DNA from: Polynucleobacter sp. 15G-AUS-farblos
GTDB lineage: Bacteria; Pseudomonadota; Gammaproteobacteria; Burkholderiales; Burkholderiaceae
Assembly: GCF_018882445.1 (NCBI RefSeq)
Contig: NZ_JACVOM010000004.1
Location: forward strand, 1 to 64,000
Direction: 5' to 3'
DNA length: 64,000 nucleotides
Shown: in pieces, positions 19,049 through 27,400 of the stretch
Numbering within the stretch: the stretch's first letter is position 1
How the letters are laid out: each line of letters opens with the position of its first letter
Made by a program: the position numbers and the translations under genes
Notes under the pieces: generated by a model
What the model was told of the DNA's origin: nothing
The model's input: the letters and a program-made list of their open reading frames with translations, nothing else
The model's database searches: none

Positions 19049-19357
19049 TTAAGCCTTCTTAGCGTAAGCAGAGCACCAGCCTGGACCAGCAACTTGCTTG
19101 CCAGCAAACAGTGAGCAACCACCAGCAGCAGAGCCTGGTTTACCTTGGTACAAAGCGCAGTTATCACACTTTTGACCAGCAGCGTACTTAGGAAATTTCG
19201 CTTTATCTACTTTAGAAGCATCAGCCTTGTAACCCAAAGCTGCTGCTTGCGGATCAGTTTCTGCAACCATTGCTTGAGCTTGAACTTTACCGTTCAAGGC
19301 TAATGTGCAAGCACCAGCAGCAGACAAAATCATAAATTGGCGACGACTATTTTTCAT
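19049..19357 (-). CDS. High-potential iron-sulfur protein (HiPIP)
   Basis: The 102-residue precursor starts with a Tat signal (NSRRQFMIL, hydrophobic core, cleavage near VQAQA). The mature domain carries the four cluster Cys at residues 64, 67, 81 and 95 (CDNC, GGCS, GWCS), the HiPIP spacing for one [4Fe-4S] cluster. HiPIPs carry electrons in the periplasm. ATG 19357 is chosen over a TTG six codons upstream because it places the twin Arg correctly and has a GGAG ribosome site. A Fur-box-like palindrome lies 121 bp upstream. The gene stands alone between two terminator-bounded units. Confidence 0.93.
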   Translation of the reverse strand: MKNSRRQFMILSAAGACTLALNGKVQAQAMVAETDPQAAALGYKADASKVDKAKFPKYAAGQKCDNCALYQGKPGSAAGGCSLFAGKQVAGPGWCSAYAKKA

Positions 19358-19420
19358 GTGAACTCCAGAGATCAAGTAAAAGATAAATGCTAGGAATAAT
19401 TACTAAGATGAATCATAGTA

Positions 19421-19436
19421 GAGGAATACATTCCTC
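19421..19436. repeat. Inverted repeat in the HiPIP 5' region
   Basis: GAGGAAT (19421-19427), AC, ATTCCTC (19430-19436) is a perfect 7-bp inverted repeat with a 2-base centre, 64 bases upstream of the HiPIP start codon. It could be a regulator site or an RNA hairpin in the leader. The role is unknown. Confidence 0.4.
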
Positions 19437-19477
19437 ACTAGGGAAGCTGTAATTACTTGATTTATATAGATATTTTA

Positions 19478-19494
19478 TTGAGAATAATTCTCAA
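19478..19494. promoter_or_regulatory. Fur-box-like palindrome upstream of HiPIP
   Basis: TTGAGAATAATTCTCAA is a perfect palindrome with a 1-base centre. Its core TGAGAAT-A-ATTCTCA differs from the 7-1-7 Fur model (TGATAAT-N-ATTATCA) by only one base in each arm. Read on the minus strand, its TTGAGA end could serve as a -35 element, with TATCTA 16 bases further on as a possible -10 for HiPIP. Iron-responsive control of an Fe-S protein is plausible but inferred. Confidence 0.55.
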
Positions 19495-19526
19495 AGAGAT
19501 TAAAAGTCGTAAGTCATCCAGACTTA

Positions 19527-19742
19527 CTATCTCCACCCTTTTATTTTCATGCAATCAATCCAGCGTTGATAATGTAAGCCAGCACTGGACTCTGGATAGT
19601 CTTCCTTGCACTCAGCCAAATCTTTACGAAAATTGTCTCGGTTATCTTTTGCAGGGTCTTGGTTTACAGAAGGGAAACTGGTGCAGGCACTAACAAATAA
19701 AAAAATACTGCTGCATATCAAAATCTTCAAGTAGCTTTTCAT
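19527..19742 (-). CDS. Small predicted lipoprotein, unknown function
   Basis: The 71-residue product has a short basic start, a hydrophobic stretch and a lipobox FVSAC with the lipidated Cys at residue 20. Two further Cys (46 and 64) in the mature part could form a disulfide in the periplasm. The start codon overlaps the stop of the upstream lipoprotein gene in an ATGA, so translation is probably coupled. I do not recognise the family. Confidence 0.7.
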   Translation of the reverse strand: MKSYLKILICSSIFLFVSACTSFPSVNQDPAKDNRDNFRKDLAECKEDYPESSAGLHYQRWIDCMKIKGWR

Positions 19743-20689
19743 TTACTTCTACCTGAAGTCACGATATTCATATAGTCCCCGTGATTGCCACAGGCACGAT
19801 CAAATGCAACATTAGAAAGAGACTGTTTTGAAGCGTCAAGCTCCTGAAACTGAGGTAGCTTACCTAGAGGTGCAAAGCTAAAAGTTTTTGCTTGGCAATT
19901 AGCGGTAAAAAGATAGTCTGATTTTTTAGTCAAATTTTTATTCAGAAAATAAGAAGAAATCCTCATAGAGCGAATATCTTTCTTGGCATCAACTCTCCTG
20001 ATTTCATTATTAATGACATCATAAAAAATAGGTACATTGACTGTCGCATTGTCTGGGGTGATAACTGAATCCCCCTTGGGCTCCAGGGACTTTATCGCGT
20101 CTTTTACAGGGGCGCCCATTGAATCAACAAGCTTTGGCGGTATGTACTTCATTGTGCCCTCTTGATATAAAAAGTAATTAATACTTTTATCATCAATAAA
20201 TTTACGGCCACAGATACGCGTACGAACGTAAGCTAAAGCAGTTGAAGGCTTAATTTTGATCCAGCCATACTCTAAGTTTGGCTTTTGTGGATTTTTATAT
20301 GTTTCCTGGTTAGGCATCTTATCGGCATAAAAGATTTCTGACCACTGGTGGTTACCAAAGCAGTCAATTTTTTGTCGATATGGGCCAACCATAGTGGCAT
20401 TGAATTGTTGCAAATTATCTTTGTCGGAGCGCGGCACAAAAAAAGCGTCGTAGCTAACTATTTCATCTTTATCTTGAGTCAAACTATAGGGGTCATAAAA
20501 CCACGCCCGAGACGATGACTCTGCAAGCAATATCCATGTACGACTTTGATAATCCTCCAAATTCATTGGGGGTATATTAAAAAAAGGATGCTCTACAGGG
20601 ACTGCAGTAATTTTATTTACCGGAGGAGCTGACGGTAAAAATGTACAAGCCGTAATTAAGATCGATAAGAGTAGGACGACTTTCTTCAT
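19739..20689 (-). CDS. Predicted lipoprotein of 316 residues, unknown function
   Basis: From ATG 20689 the product starts MKKVVLLLSILITAC, a lipoprotein signal with the lipidated Cys at residue 15. The remainder is soluble, with WILLAESSSRAWFYDPYSL near the front. This resembles surface-adhesin-like or CNP1-like envelope proteins, but too loosely to name. A TTG at 20707 would add six residues inside folE. ATG 20689 is preferred for its AAGG ribosome site and correct signal peptide. It follows folE by 4 bp and overlaps the small lipoprotein gene, so the pair closes the plsY operon. Confidence 0.68.
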   Translation of the reverse strand: MKKVVLLLSILITACTFLPSAPPVNKITAVPVEHPFFNIPPMNLEDYQSRTWILLAESSSRAWFYDPYSLTQDKDEIVSYDAFFVPRSDKDNLQQFNATMVGPYRQKIDCFGNHQWSEIFYADKMPNQETYKNPQKPNLEYGWIKIKPSTALAYVRTRICGRKFIDDKSINYFLYQEGTMKYIPPKLVDSMGAPVKDAIKSLEPKGDSVITPDNATVNVPIFYDVINNEIRRVDAKKDIRSMRISSYFLNKNLTKKSDYLFTANCQAKTFSFAPLGKLPQFQELDASKQSLSNVAFDRACGNHGDYMNIVTSGRSK

Positions 20690-20693
20690 TACC

Positions 20694-21473
20694 TTATTTT
20701 CGCTCAATTAAGGCCAGGAACTCACGACGTAAATTAGAATCCTTTAAAAAAGCCCCGCGCATCACGCTATTAATCATTTTTGAGTCACGATCCTTGACGC
20801 CGCGCCACTGCATACAGAAGTGATCAGCATCCATGACAACCGCCACCCCAACCGGCTTAATCTTCTTCTCCAGCATATCGGCTAACTCCACTACTGCCTC
20901 TTCCTGAATTTGAGGGCGGCACATGACCCACTCAGTTAAGCGGGAATATTTTGAGAGCCCAATGAGTGCAGAGTTCTTGCTTGGCAAAACCCCAATCCAG
21001 ATACGGCCCATGATGGGGCAAAGATGGTGTGAGCAAGCACTGCGAACGGTAATGGGGCCAATAATCATCAGTTCATTTAAGCGACTGACATTGGGAAACT
21101 TGGTTAAGACTGGCTGCTCAACGTAGCGCCCATTAAATACTTCTTGAACATACATCTTGGCAACACGACGACTAGTATCCTGCGTGTTGTGATCGCTCTG
21201 CGTATCAATGACCAAGCTTTCCAGAACAGCCTGCATCTTCGCTGCAACCTCTTCTACTAAGCCCTCTAATTCACCTGGCTTAATAAAGGCTGAAATATTG
21301 TCATTGGCATGGAAACGGGCCTTTTGTGCCTGAATACGCTTGCGAATGATGACCGATAAAGGAAGTCCCTCTTCTGATTTTTTAACCGCCTTTATGGCAG
21401 TCTTGGAAGCAACTTTTTTTGCTGGCACTGTTTTAGTGGCTACAGTTTTAGCAGGTGATTTTTTGATAGGCAT
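20694..21473 (-). CDS. folE: GTP cyclohydrolase I with Lys/Ala-rich N-terminal tail
   Basis: The enzyme converts GTP to dihydroneopterin triphosphate, the first step of folate/pterin synthesis. From ATG 21473 the product has 259 residues. Zinc ligands are in RSACSHHLCPIMG and DADHFCMQWRG, and LNELMIIGPITV, IGLSKYSRL and NLRREFL match the type I fold. The first ~36 residues (KKSPAKTVATKTVPAKK and on) are a basic Lys-Ala-Thr-Pro repeat like a histone H1 tail, not part of the usual enzyme. A TTG/ATG further upstream (21542) would overlap the MAPEG gene and add a hydrophobic start, so it is rejected. The gene lies 28 bp after the MAPEG gene. Confidence 0.92.
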   Translation of the reverse strand: MPIKKSPAKTVATKTVPAKKVASKTAIKAVKKSEEGLPLSVIIRKRIQAQKARFHANDNISAFIKPGELEGLVEEVAAKMQAVLESLVIDTQSDHNTQDTSRRVAKMYVQEVFNGRYVEQPVLTKFPNVSRLNELMIIGPITVRSACSHHLCPIMGRIWIGVLPSKNSALIGLSKYSRLTEWVMCRPQIQEEAVVELADMLEKKIKPVGVAVVMDADHFCMQWRGVKDRDSKMINSVMRGAFLKDSNLRREFLALIERK

Positions 21474-21501
21474 GAAGAATAGGTTCTCGGGTGATATTGA
21501 A

Positions 21502-21873
21502 TTAGATCTGAAAAAAGAGGGCCACAACACAAAGAATACCAATCAACCATACGATTGATCTAGTTGTTGGCCAGTCAGCAACATAGCAAGCTAAATAGGC
21601 AATACGAGCTATGACAAAACCTACCGCTAATACATCAATTCGGATTTGCGGAACCTGCGATATAGAAGCAATAATCACAGCTGCAAAAAAGAAGGGGAGC
21701 GATTCAAAGAGATTGGCTTGTGCAGCATTTGCACGCGCCCGAAATCCCGTCTGCTTGGCTAGCCATTCACGTGGCTGCGCATTGTCGTAATTATCAAAGC
21801 CTTTTTTGGCAATGCCAGCTGCGACGATAGGGAGTAAACCCATCACTAATACACAAAAGTAAGCAATCGTCAT
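21502..21873 (-). CDS. MAPEG family membrane protein
   Basis: The 123-residue product has four hydrophobic helices. [19 protein letters not shown] is the signature of bacterial MAPEG proteins (the family of microsomal glutathione transferases), followed by [17 protein letters not shown]. Members act at membrane-embedded glutathione or lipid substrates, but the bacterial role is mostly unknown. The start overlaps the plsY stop by 4 bp, which implies translational coupling. Confidence 0.85.
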   Translation of the reverse strand: MTIAYFCVLVMGLLPIVAAGIAKKGFDNYDNAQPREWLAKQTGFRARANAAQANLFESLPFFFAAVIIASISQVPQIRIDVLAVGFVIARIAYLACYVADWPTTRSIVWLIGILCVVALFFQI

Positions 21874-22526
21874 TTTGCAGAATCCTTATTCTCTGTAGCT
21901 GCTTTTTTCTTAGAACCAATTCGGGATTCGGTGCCATTCATCAGGTTCTGAATATTGCTGCGATGACGCCAAATCAGCAATATGCAAACTACTAGAAGCG
22001 CTAAGCCCATCGGCTGCAAGCCAAATAGAAAAACAAAATAGATGGGGCCAAATATTGCCGCCGCTAATGCTGCCAAAGAGGAGTAGCGCATAAACATGGC
22101 CACAATAATCCAAGTACTTAAAGTGGCTAGACCCAAGATCCAATTAATGCCAAACAAAATACCGCAGGCTGTCGCAACGCCTTTACCCCCTTTAAAGCCA
22201 TGAAAGATCGGAAATAAATGGCCTAAGAAAACGGCGATCACGACACCACATAAGACCCATGAACCTAAAGTAGAAGTAAGCGACTCATCACCCAACAGAA
22301 TGCGAGCCAATATCACTGCGATGTATCCCTTGAGAGCATCGCCTATTAAGGTCAACACGGCCGCTAATTTATTTCCTGTACGCAGCACATTGGTAGCTCC
22401 TGGATTACCAGAGCCATAGGAATGGGGATCAGGCAAGCGCATGCATTTGCTCACCACCACTGCAAAAGAAATTGAGCCAATCAAATATGCGATTGGGATC
22501 AAGAAAAGGGCTAAATTGGAATTCAT
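21870..22526 (-). CDS. plsY: Acyl-phosphate:glycerol-3-phosphate acyltransferase
   Basis: PlsY adds the first acyl chain to glycerol-3-phosphate at the inner membrane in phospholipid synthesis. The 218-residue product has the family motifs [28 protein letters not shown] and [12 protein letters not shown], with about six helices. A Lys-rich tail ([12 protein letters not shown]) is a minor extension. It is the first gene of the plsY-MAPEG-folE-lipoprotein run. The gap to xerD (22527-22629) shows no feature. Confidence 0.95.
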   Translation of the reverse strand: MNSNLALFLIPIAYLIGSISFAVVVSKCMRLPDPHSYGSGNPGATNVLRTGNKLAAVLTLIGDALKGYIAVILARILLGDESLTSTLGSWVLCGVVIAVFLGHLFPIFHGFKGGKGVATACGILFGINWILGLATLSTWIIVAMFMRYSSLAALAAAIFGPIYFVFLFGLQPMGLALLVVCILLIWRHRSNIQNLMNGTESRIGSKKKAATENKDSAK

Positions 22527-22629
22527 AGTGCTATCTTAAACAGTAATGGCTTTATGCAGGCATCAGGACTACAGAAGCCTCTAGTTGGCACCCCATATCG
22601 GCTAATAAGGACACAATCATCACTCTGCA

Positions 22630-23586
22630 CTAACTACCACGGGGGTGATGTTGTTGATGAATCGATTTCAGACGCTCTCTAGCAACATGGGTATAGATTT
22701 GAGTTGTCGAGATATCAGCATGGCCCAAAAGCAGTTGCACCACCCTTAAATCGGCTCCATGGTTCAGGAGATGGGTTGCAAAGGCATGGCGCAGGGTATG
22801 AGGTGATAAGGCCACTGGAATATTGGCGATCGTGGCATACCGCTTAATCAGAGCCCAAAATGCCTGGCGAGTTAAGCCCGTTCCAGTATGGCGCCCAACA
22901 AACACGGCATCAGTCGTTTTTCCCTCTAGCAGGATCGCTCTAGCTTCTGCCAGATAGCGGCGCAACCATTGCCCCGCCTCTCCACCAAACGGAACCAAAC
23001 GTTCTTTACCGCCTTTACCATTAACCACCCGCACCACACCCTCGTTCATACCAAGCGCAACCGTCTTGAGAGAAACAATTTCAGAGACACGCAAACCACT
23101 GGCATACATCAACTCCAACATAGTGCGATCACGCAATCCAAGAGGAGTTTCAATATCTGGTGCATTCAATAAATTCGTGACCTGATCTTCGCTCAAGGTT
23201 TTTGGAAAGCGCATCGCTTGCTTGGCTGCACGCATTCCAATACAAGGATCTGATTTAACTAAATTAATGCGGAGTGCATGACGATAGAAGCGTTTAAAAA
23301 CTGTCAGCCTGCGATTGGCGGTAGTCGCTTTATCGGCACGACGAAATGCAAAGTAAGCGGTTAAATCTTTTTCAGTAACTCGATATAAGTCAGCGCCAGA
23401 TTGTTTATGTAGCCACTGCGCTAGAAGCAATAAATCACGGCGATAAGCCGACAAACTATTTTGTGCCAGACCGTCTTCCAACCAGCAGGCATCACAAAAG
23501 CGCTCAATAGCCTCTTGGCTTGCAGGCGCAATGTCAGCAGGCACTGGCTTGTTGCGAGCGCCTGCCAATCCCTCTTTTTTAGTCAC
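22630..23586 (-). CDS. xerD: Tyrosine recombinase XerD
   Basis: XerD with XerC resolves chromosome dimers at dif. The 318-residue product has an N-terminal SAM-like DNA-binding domain ([21 protein letters not shown]). The catalytic domain has the Arg of [11 protein letters not shown], the Lys of [43 protein letters not shown] and the nucleophilic Tyr in the last motif. Length and motifs are those of cellular Xer proteins, not a phage integrase. The start is GTG 23586, overlapping the yajQ stop by 8 bp. Confidence 0.93.
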   Translation of the reverse strand: MTKKEGLAGARNKPVPADIAPASQEAIERFCDACWLEDGLAQNSLSAYRRDLLLLAQWLHKQSGADLYRVTEKDLTAYFAFRRADKATTANRRLTVFKRFYRHALRINLVKSDPCIGMRAAKQAMRFPKTLSEDQVTNLLNAPDIETPLGLRDRTMLELMYASGLRVSEIVSLKTVALGMNEGVVRVVNGKGGKERLVPFGGEAGQWLRRYLAEARAILLEGKTTDAVFVGRHTGTGLTRQAFWALIKRYATIANIPVALSPHTLRHAFATHLLNHGADLRVVQLLLGHADISTTQIYTHVARERLKSIHQQHHPRGS

Positions 23587-24064
23587 GGAAGTTATTAAAG
23601 CCCAATGGCGCTTCTGTAACTTCTTTGCGCAGTAGATTCATGACTTCTTGCAAATCATCTCGTTTGCCGCCAGTGACACGCACAGCATCACCCTGAATAC
23701 TGGCTTGCACTTTGATCTTGCTATCTTTAATAATGCGCACGACTTTTTTTGCTAAATCAGAAGTAATTCCCTTTTGGATCTTCATGGTTTGCTTGCGCTT
23801 ATCGCTACCGATCGTTTCTTTTTTATCATCCTTTAAATAACGGACGTCTACATTGCGTTTAGCCATTTTGCCAAAGAGCACATCACGAACTTGGCCTAAT
23901 TTGAAATCATCATCGCCAAACAAAATTAAGGTTTCGTCTTTTTGCTCTACTCGGCTATCGGAGCCCTTAAAGTCAAAACGATTGCTAATCTCCTTATTGG
24001 ATTGCTCAATCGCATTTTTCAGCTCAACCATATCCGGTTCGCAAACTACGTCAAATGAGGGCAT
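23579..24064 (-). CDS. yajQ: YajQ family nucleotide-binding protein
   Basis: The 161-residue product matches YajQ/UPF0234 along its length: [19 protein letters not shown] at the front, NRFDFKGSD, then KIQASI-like [24 protein letters not shown] near the end. Members bind nucleotides, including cyclic di-GMP in some species, and have been linked to stress and virulence control. It is divergent from murB across a 106-bp gap and upstream of xerD in one unit. Confidence 0.93.
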   Translation of the reverse strand: MPSFDVVCEPDMVELKNAIEQSNKEISNRFDFKGSDSRVEQKDETLILFGDDDFKLGQVRDVLFGKMAKRNVDVRYLKDDKKETIGSDKRKQTMKIQKGITSDLAKKVVRIIKDSKIKVQASIQGDAVRVTGGKRDDLQEVMNLLRKEVTEAPLGFNNFRD

Positions 24065-24170
24065 ATCAACTCCTTGTTTATCTTTTGTGATTCATCTCTA
24101 CTGCAAGAGTGCATTGTGAGGATTTTCCAGAAATTTCTCCCGAAAATCCGAAGACGAATAAGATTGTGGC

Positions 24171-25220
24171 ATGAACCGTGCAAAAAATGCGCCTCTGTCA
24201 CCTAAATTGATCCCCAATCTTGGGCTCAAATCTAGGAATACCTTCGGCCTCGAAGTCAGTGCCGAGCGCGCCTTTGAAATTACCCAGCCAGATCAAATTC
24301 CGGCATTGATGGATGAGATTGCACGAAATCAATGGGCTTGGCGAGTTTTAGGCGGTGGCAGTAATGTCATTCTTCCGCCTGTTTTATCTGGTGCCACCCT
24401 GCTGATGAATATCACTGGCCAAGAGGTCACCCAAGAAGATGTGAGTGACACCTATCTTTTAGTTGGTGCTGGTGTGAACTGGCATGAACTGGTGCAATGG
24501 ACGCTGACCCATAATCTCCCCGGCTTAGAAAATTTGGCACTGATTCCGGGAACAGTAGGCGCAACGCCTATTCAGAATATTGGCGCCTATGGTGTTGAAG
24601 TGGCCCAATATATTGAAAGCGTGACTGCGTTTGATACCCAATCGAATACCTTTGCCACACTCTCAAACAAAGACTGTCAATTTGCTTATCGCGATAGCCA
24701 TTTCAAACAAAACCCTAATCAATACATTGTGACTGAAGTCTTGTTTAAATTTCCTAAGGCTTGGCAAGCTCGAGTGCATTACGCCGACCTAGCCAAGTAC
24801 TTTGCAGATCAATCCAATACCGATCAAGATCCAAGCCCACAAGAAATCTTTGATGCGGTGTGCCAGATTCGGACACAGAAATTACCCGACCCGAAAGTAA
24901 TCGGTAATGCCGGTAGCTTCTTTCAAAACCCGATTGTCAGCGCTGAGCAATACAACACTCTTATAGAAAAATTTCCGAATATCGTTTCTTATCCAGATAC
25001 CGCAGGCAAAAGAAAGTTGGCTGCTGGATGGTTAATTGATCAATGTGGCTTTAAAGGCAAGCGCCTAGCAGAAGCAGGTGTTTATGAAAAACAAGCGCTC
25101 GTGATCGTGAACCACGGTGAAGCGAGTGCATCGGATATTTTGAATTTAGCAAGGCAGATACAAGAGGCTGTTCAAAAGCAATACGGCGTCACACTGGATA
25201 TCGAACCAAATATTCTTTGA
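24171..25220 (+). CDS. murB: UDP-N-acetylenolpyruvoylglucosamine reductase
   Basis: MurB makes UDP-MurNAc in the second committed step of peptidoglycan synthesis, using FAD and NADPH. The 349-residue product has RNTFGLEVSAERAFE, the FAD site LGGGSNVILP, LIPGTVGATPIQNIGAYGVEV, the catalytic Ser in NAGSFFQNP and the type I C-terminal AAGWLIDQCGFKG. It runs convergently into xseA with only 12 bp between stops, so there is no room for an ordinary terminator. Confidence 0.97.
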   Translation: MNRAKNAPLSPKLIPNLGLKSRNTFGLEVSAERAFEITQPDQIPALMDEIARNQWAWRVLGGGSNVILPPVLSGATLLMNITGQEVTQEDVSDTYLLVGAGVNWHELVQWTLTHNLPGLENLALIPGTVGATPIQNIGAYGVEVAQYIESVTAFDTQSNTFATLSNKDCQFAYRDSHFKQNPNQYIVTEVLFKFPKAWQARVHYADLAKYFADQSNTDQDPSPQEIFDAVCQIRTQKLPDPKVIGNAGSFFQNPIVSAEQYNTLIEKFPNIVSYPDTAGKRKLAAGWLIDQCGFKGKRLAEAGVYEKQALVIVNHGEASASDILNLARQIQEAVQKQYGVTLDIEPNIL

Positions 25221-25232
25221 GTTAATTGCGCC

Positions 25233-26444
25233 CTACTCCTGAATCTTGACTTCGCTTAGTCTCACGTTTGCCTTACCCTTAGCTAGGCGGATCTCATACA
25301 TAGGACCCTCAGTGAGCTCACCTGGCTCACGAACAGCATGCAAACCCTCTGAGACATTGAGCACCACTGCATAACCCCGCTCCAAGGTACGTTGTGGATT
25401 TAGCAATTCAAGTTGAGACTGAAAATGGACTTGATTGCGTTTCCATGAATCCACCCTCACCGACCAAGCTTGATTCAGGCGCTTCTGCCATCCTTCGATT
25501 TGCTCACGCATGCGATCTGGATTAGGTAATGCATGGCTTAAACGCAAAGCCAATTGATCTAAGGTTTGCGCCTCACGCTCTACTCGTTGACGAACGCGCT
25601 GTAGCATCGCTTGCTTAATCGCCTCAAGCTCTTGCAACATTTGATCTTTACGTGGCGCCGCCAACTCAGCCGCTCCCGTTGGTGTTGGTGCTCGCAGATC
25701 TGCAACAAAATCTGCAATCGTGACATCGGTCTCATGACCCACACCACTCACAATCGGAATGCTCGACTCTGCAATGGCATAAGCCAACTGCTCATCATTA
25801 AATGCCCAAAGATCTTCAATGCTGCCACCACCGCGCACCATCAAAATGACATCGACTGCATTTTCTTTTTCAGCCGCCTTCAACGCTGAAATAATTCCAG
25901 GAGGGGCATCAGGTCCTTGCACAAGTGTTGGATAAATCACAATCGGAATATGAGGCGCTCTTCTTGCTAAAGTGCTCAGCACATCTTTTAAGGCTGCAGC
26001 TTGTGGAGAAGTAATGATGCCGATTGCTCTTGGATGAGATGGAATATCCCGCTTGCGATCAGGATCAAATAATCCCTCTTTAGCTAATTTGGCTTTGAGT
26101 TTTAAAAACGCTTCATACAAACCACCCATGCCGGCGCGACGTAATGTTTGGATAGTCAGTTGGATATCGCCACGCGGAACATACATCCCTAAGTTAGCGC
26201 TTACCTCAACCAAATCTCCAGATTGGGGCATAAAGCCAACTTGTCCGTTACGTCCACGAAACATGACACATTTAATTTGGCCTTCTTCGTCCTTCAACGA
26301 GAAATACCAGTGCCCACTGTCATAGGCCTTGAAGTTGGAAATCTCCCCACTAACCCAGACGGTATCGAAACGCTCCTCCAAGGAGGCTGCAATGGCGCGG
26401 TTCAGATCGCCAACAGAGAGGATTTCCCTTGATATTTCCGACAT
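25233..26444 (-). CDS. xseA: Exodeoxyribonuclease VII large subunit
   Basis: XseA with XseB degrades single-stranded DNA to oligonucleotides. The 403-residue product has the OB-fold N-terminus (VWVSGEISNFKAYDSGHWYF), RDIPSHPRAIGIITSP, the active-site VRGGGSIEDLWAFNDE, VSGVGHETDVTIADFVAD and RAPTPTGAAELAAP, then a helical region and a GYAVV end. Length is slightly shorter than the E. coli protein. It is divergent from exbB across a 314-bp gap. No xseB was found in the window. Confidence 0.96.
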   Translation of the reverse strand: MSEISREILSVGDLNRAIAASLEERFDTVWVSGEISNFKAYDSGHWYFSLKDEEGQIKCVMFRGRNGQVGFMPQSGDLVEVSANLGMYVPRGDIQLTIQTLRRAGMGGLYEAFLKLKAKLAKEGLFDPDRKRDIPSHPRAIGIITSPQAAALKDVLSTLARRAPHIPIVIYPTLVQGPDAPPGIISALKAAEKENAVDVILMVRGGGSIEDLWAFNDEQLAYAIAESSIPIVSGVGHETDVTIADFVADLRAPTPTGAAELAAPRKDQMLQELEAIKQAMLQRVRQRVEREAQTLDQLALRLSHALPNPDRMREQIEGWQKRLNQAWSVRVDSWKRNQVHFQSQLELLNPQRTLERGYAVVLNVSEGLHAVREPGELTEGPMYEIRLAKGKANVRLSEVKIQE

Positions 26445-26758
26445 TTTTTCTCTTTATCTACAAAAACATAAGGCTTGGAGGGCCATAAATATCCACAGAG
26501 CCGTATAGACCCTAGGGCTAGTAAAAATAAGTAAGTAATCACTCACCCAAAACGTCTCATAAATCCAACAGATAAAACATAAGCCATTGATTTATATAGC
26601 TAAAAAATAGGCTCTATTTTTTCAAAAACAGCCCAAAACAAAACTTGCCCACAATCAATCAATGACTTACACCCCATTCTCAAAAAAGTTACGCACAGAG
26701 TTATCCACAGGCTGGCTTTCAGAAAACGGTTTTTTAATTCAGCTAAAGTACTGAGCTT
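26445..26758. other. AT-rich divergent intergenic region with DnaA-box-like motifs
   Basis: This 314-bp gap between xseA and exbB has no ORF. It contains a perfect DnaA box TTATCCACA at 26701-26709 and three near matches in the same orientation: ATATCCACA 26489-26497, TTGCCCACA 26645-26653 and TTACGCACA 26689-26697. It also holds a 9-bp perfect hairpin at 26602-26622. The region must carry the promoters of both genes. No clear -35/-10 pair was found. Confidence 0.5.
26602..26622. repeat. Perfect inverted repeat
   Basis: AAAAAATAG (26602-26610), GCT, CTATTTTTT (26614-26622) is a perfect 9-bp palindrome with a 3-base centre, between the divergent genes xseA and exbB. Because no gene reads into it from either side, it is more likely a protein-binding or melting site than a terminator. 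Confidence 0.5.
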
Positions 26759-27400
26759 ATGTACTCAATCTTACTGTCTGCTGGCTGGCCCATCTGGCCT
26801 CTTTTAATCATCTCCATTATTGGGCTGGCTATTGTCATTGAGAGAGCGTGGTATTTACGCCAAATCCAGGTATTTCCAAAAGATTGCTTGGAATCCGCCT
26901 TTGGCCTCGCAAATGCCATTTCCAGTGGCAAATCCATATCCGAATCCGAAATCACAGCCATTAAACAAAGTTCGCCAGTGGGCAACCTATTTGCCTGCGT
27001 CTTACGTGAAAAGTTCAATGGTGCTAGCGCTGACTCCGCATTAGAAGAATTACAAGCAGCCGCTCAAACTAGCTGGCTTAAGTTGGACCGCTATTTAGGC
27101 GCTCTTGCCACCATCGCTACTGTTGCCCCTTTGCTCGGATTATTTGGCACTGTTGTTGGCATGATTGAAATCTTTGGTAGCCAAGGTACTGTCAATGGGA
27201 TCGCTGGCAGTCCACAACAACTTGCTCACGGAATTTCAGTAGCGCTTTACAACACAGCCTTTGGTTTGTTGATTGCTATTCCCGCATTAGCTGCGTGGCG
27301 TGGATTGCGCGCACTTGCCAATCAACGCCAACGTGAGTGTGAAGAGTTCACAAGACAGTTATTTAAAAAACTCTACCCGAATACCATCACAACGCCATGA
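26759..27400 (+). CDS. exbB: MotA/TolQ/ExbB proton channel family protein
   Basis: The 213-residue product has one N-terminal membrane helix (WPIWPLLIISIIGLAIVIERAW) and two C-terminal helices. The family core contains APLLGLFGTVVGMIEIF and ISVALYNTAFGLLIAIPALAAW. ExbB forms a pentameric channel with ExbD and converts proton flow into energy for TonB. It overlaps exbD by 4 bp. No tonB is present in the window, so a role other than TonB energising cannot be excluded. Confidence 0.9.
   Translation: MYSILLSAGWPIWPLLIISIIGLAIVIERAWYLRQIQVFPKDCLESAFGLANAISSGKSISESEITAIKQSSPVGNLFACVLREKFNGASADSALEELQAAAQTSWLKLDRYLGALATIATVAPLLGLFGTVVGMIEIFGSQGTVNGIAGSPQQLAHGISVALYNTAFGLLIAIPALAAWRGLRALANQRQRECEEFTRQLFKKLYPNTITTP

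Noticed and set aside
22630..23586. Tyrosine recombinase as sign of a mobile element
   Set aside because: Full-length XerD-type protein in a housekeeping context; no attachment repeats or phage genes nearby.
26445..26758. Idea that the DnaA-box cluster is the chromosome origin
   Set aside because: No dnaA, dnaN, gyrB, gidA or parAB nearby and only one perfect box; the region sits among ordinary divergent genes.
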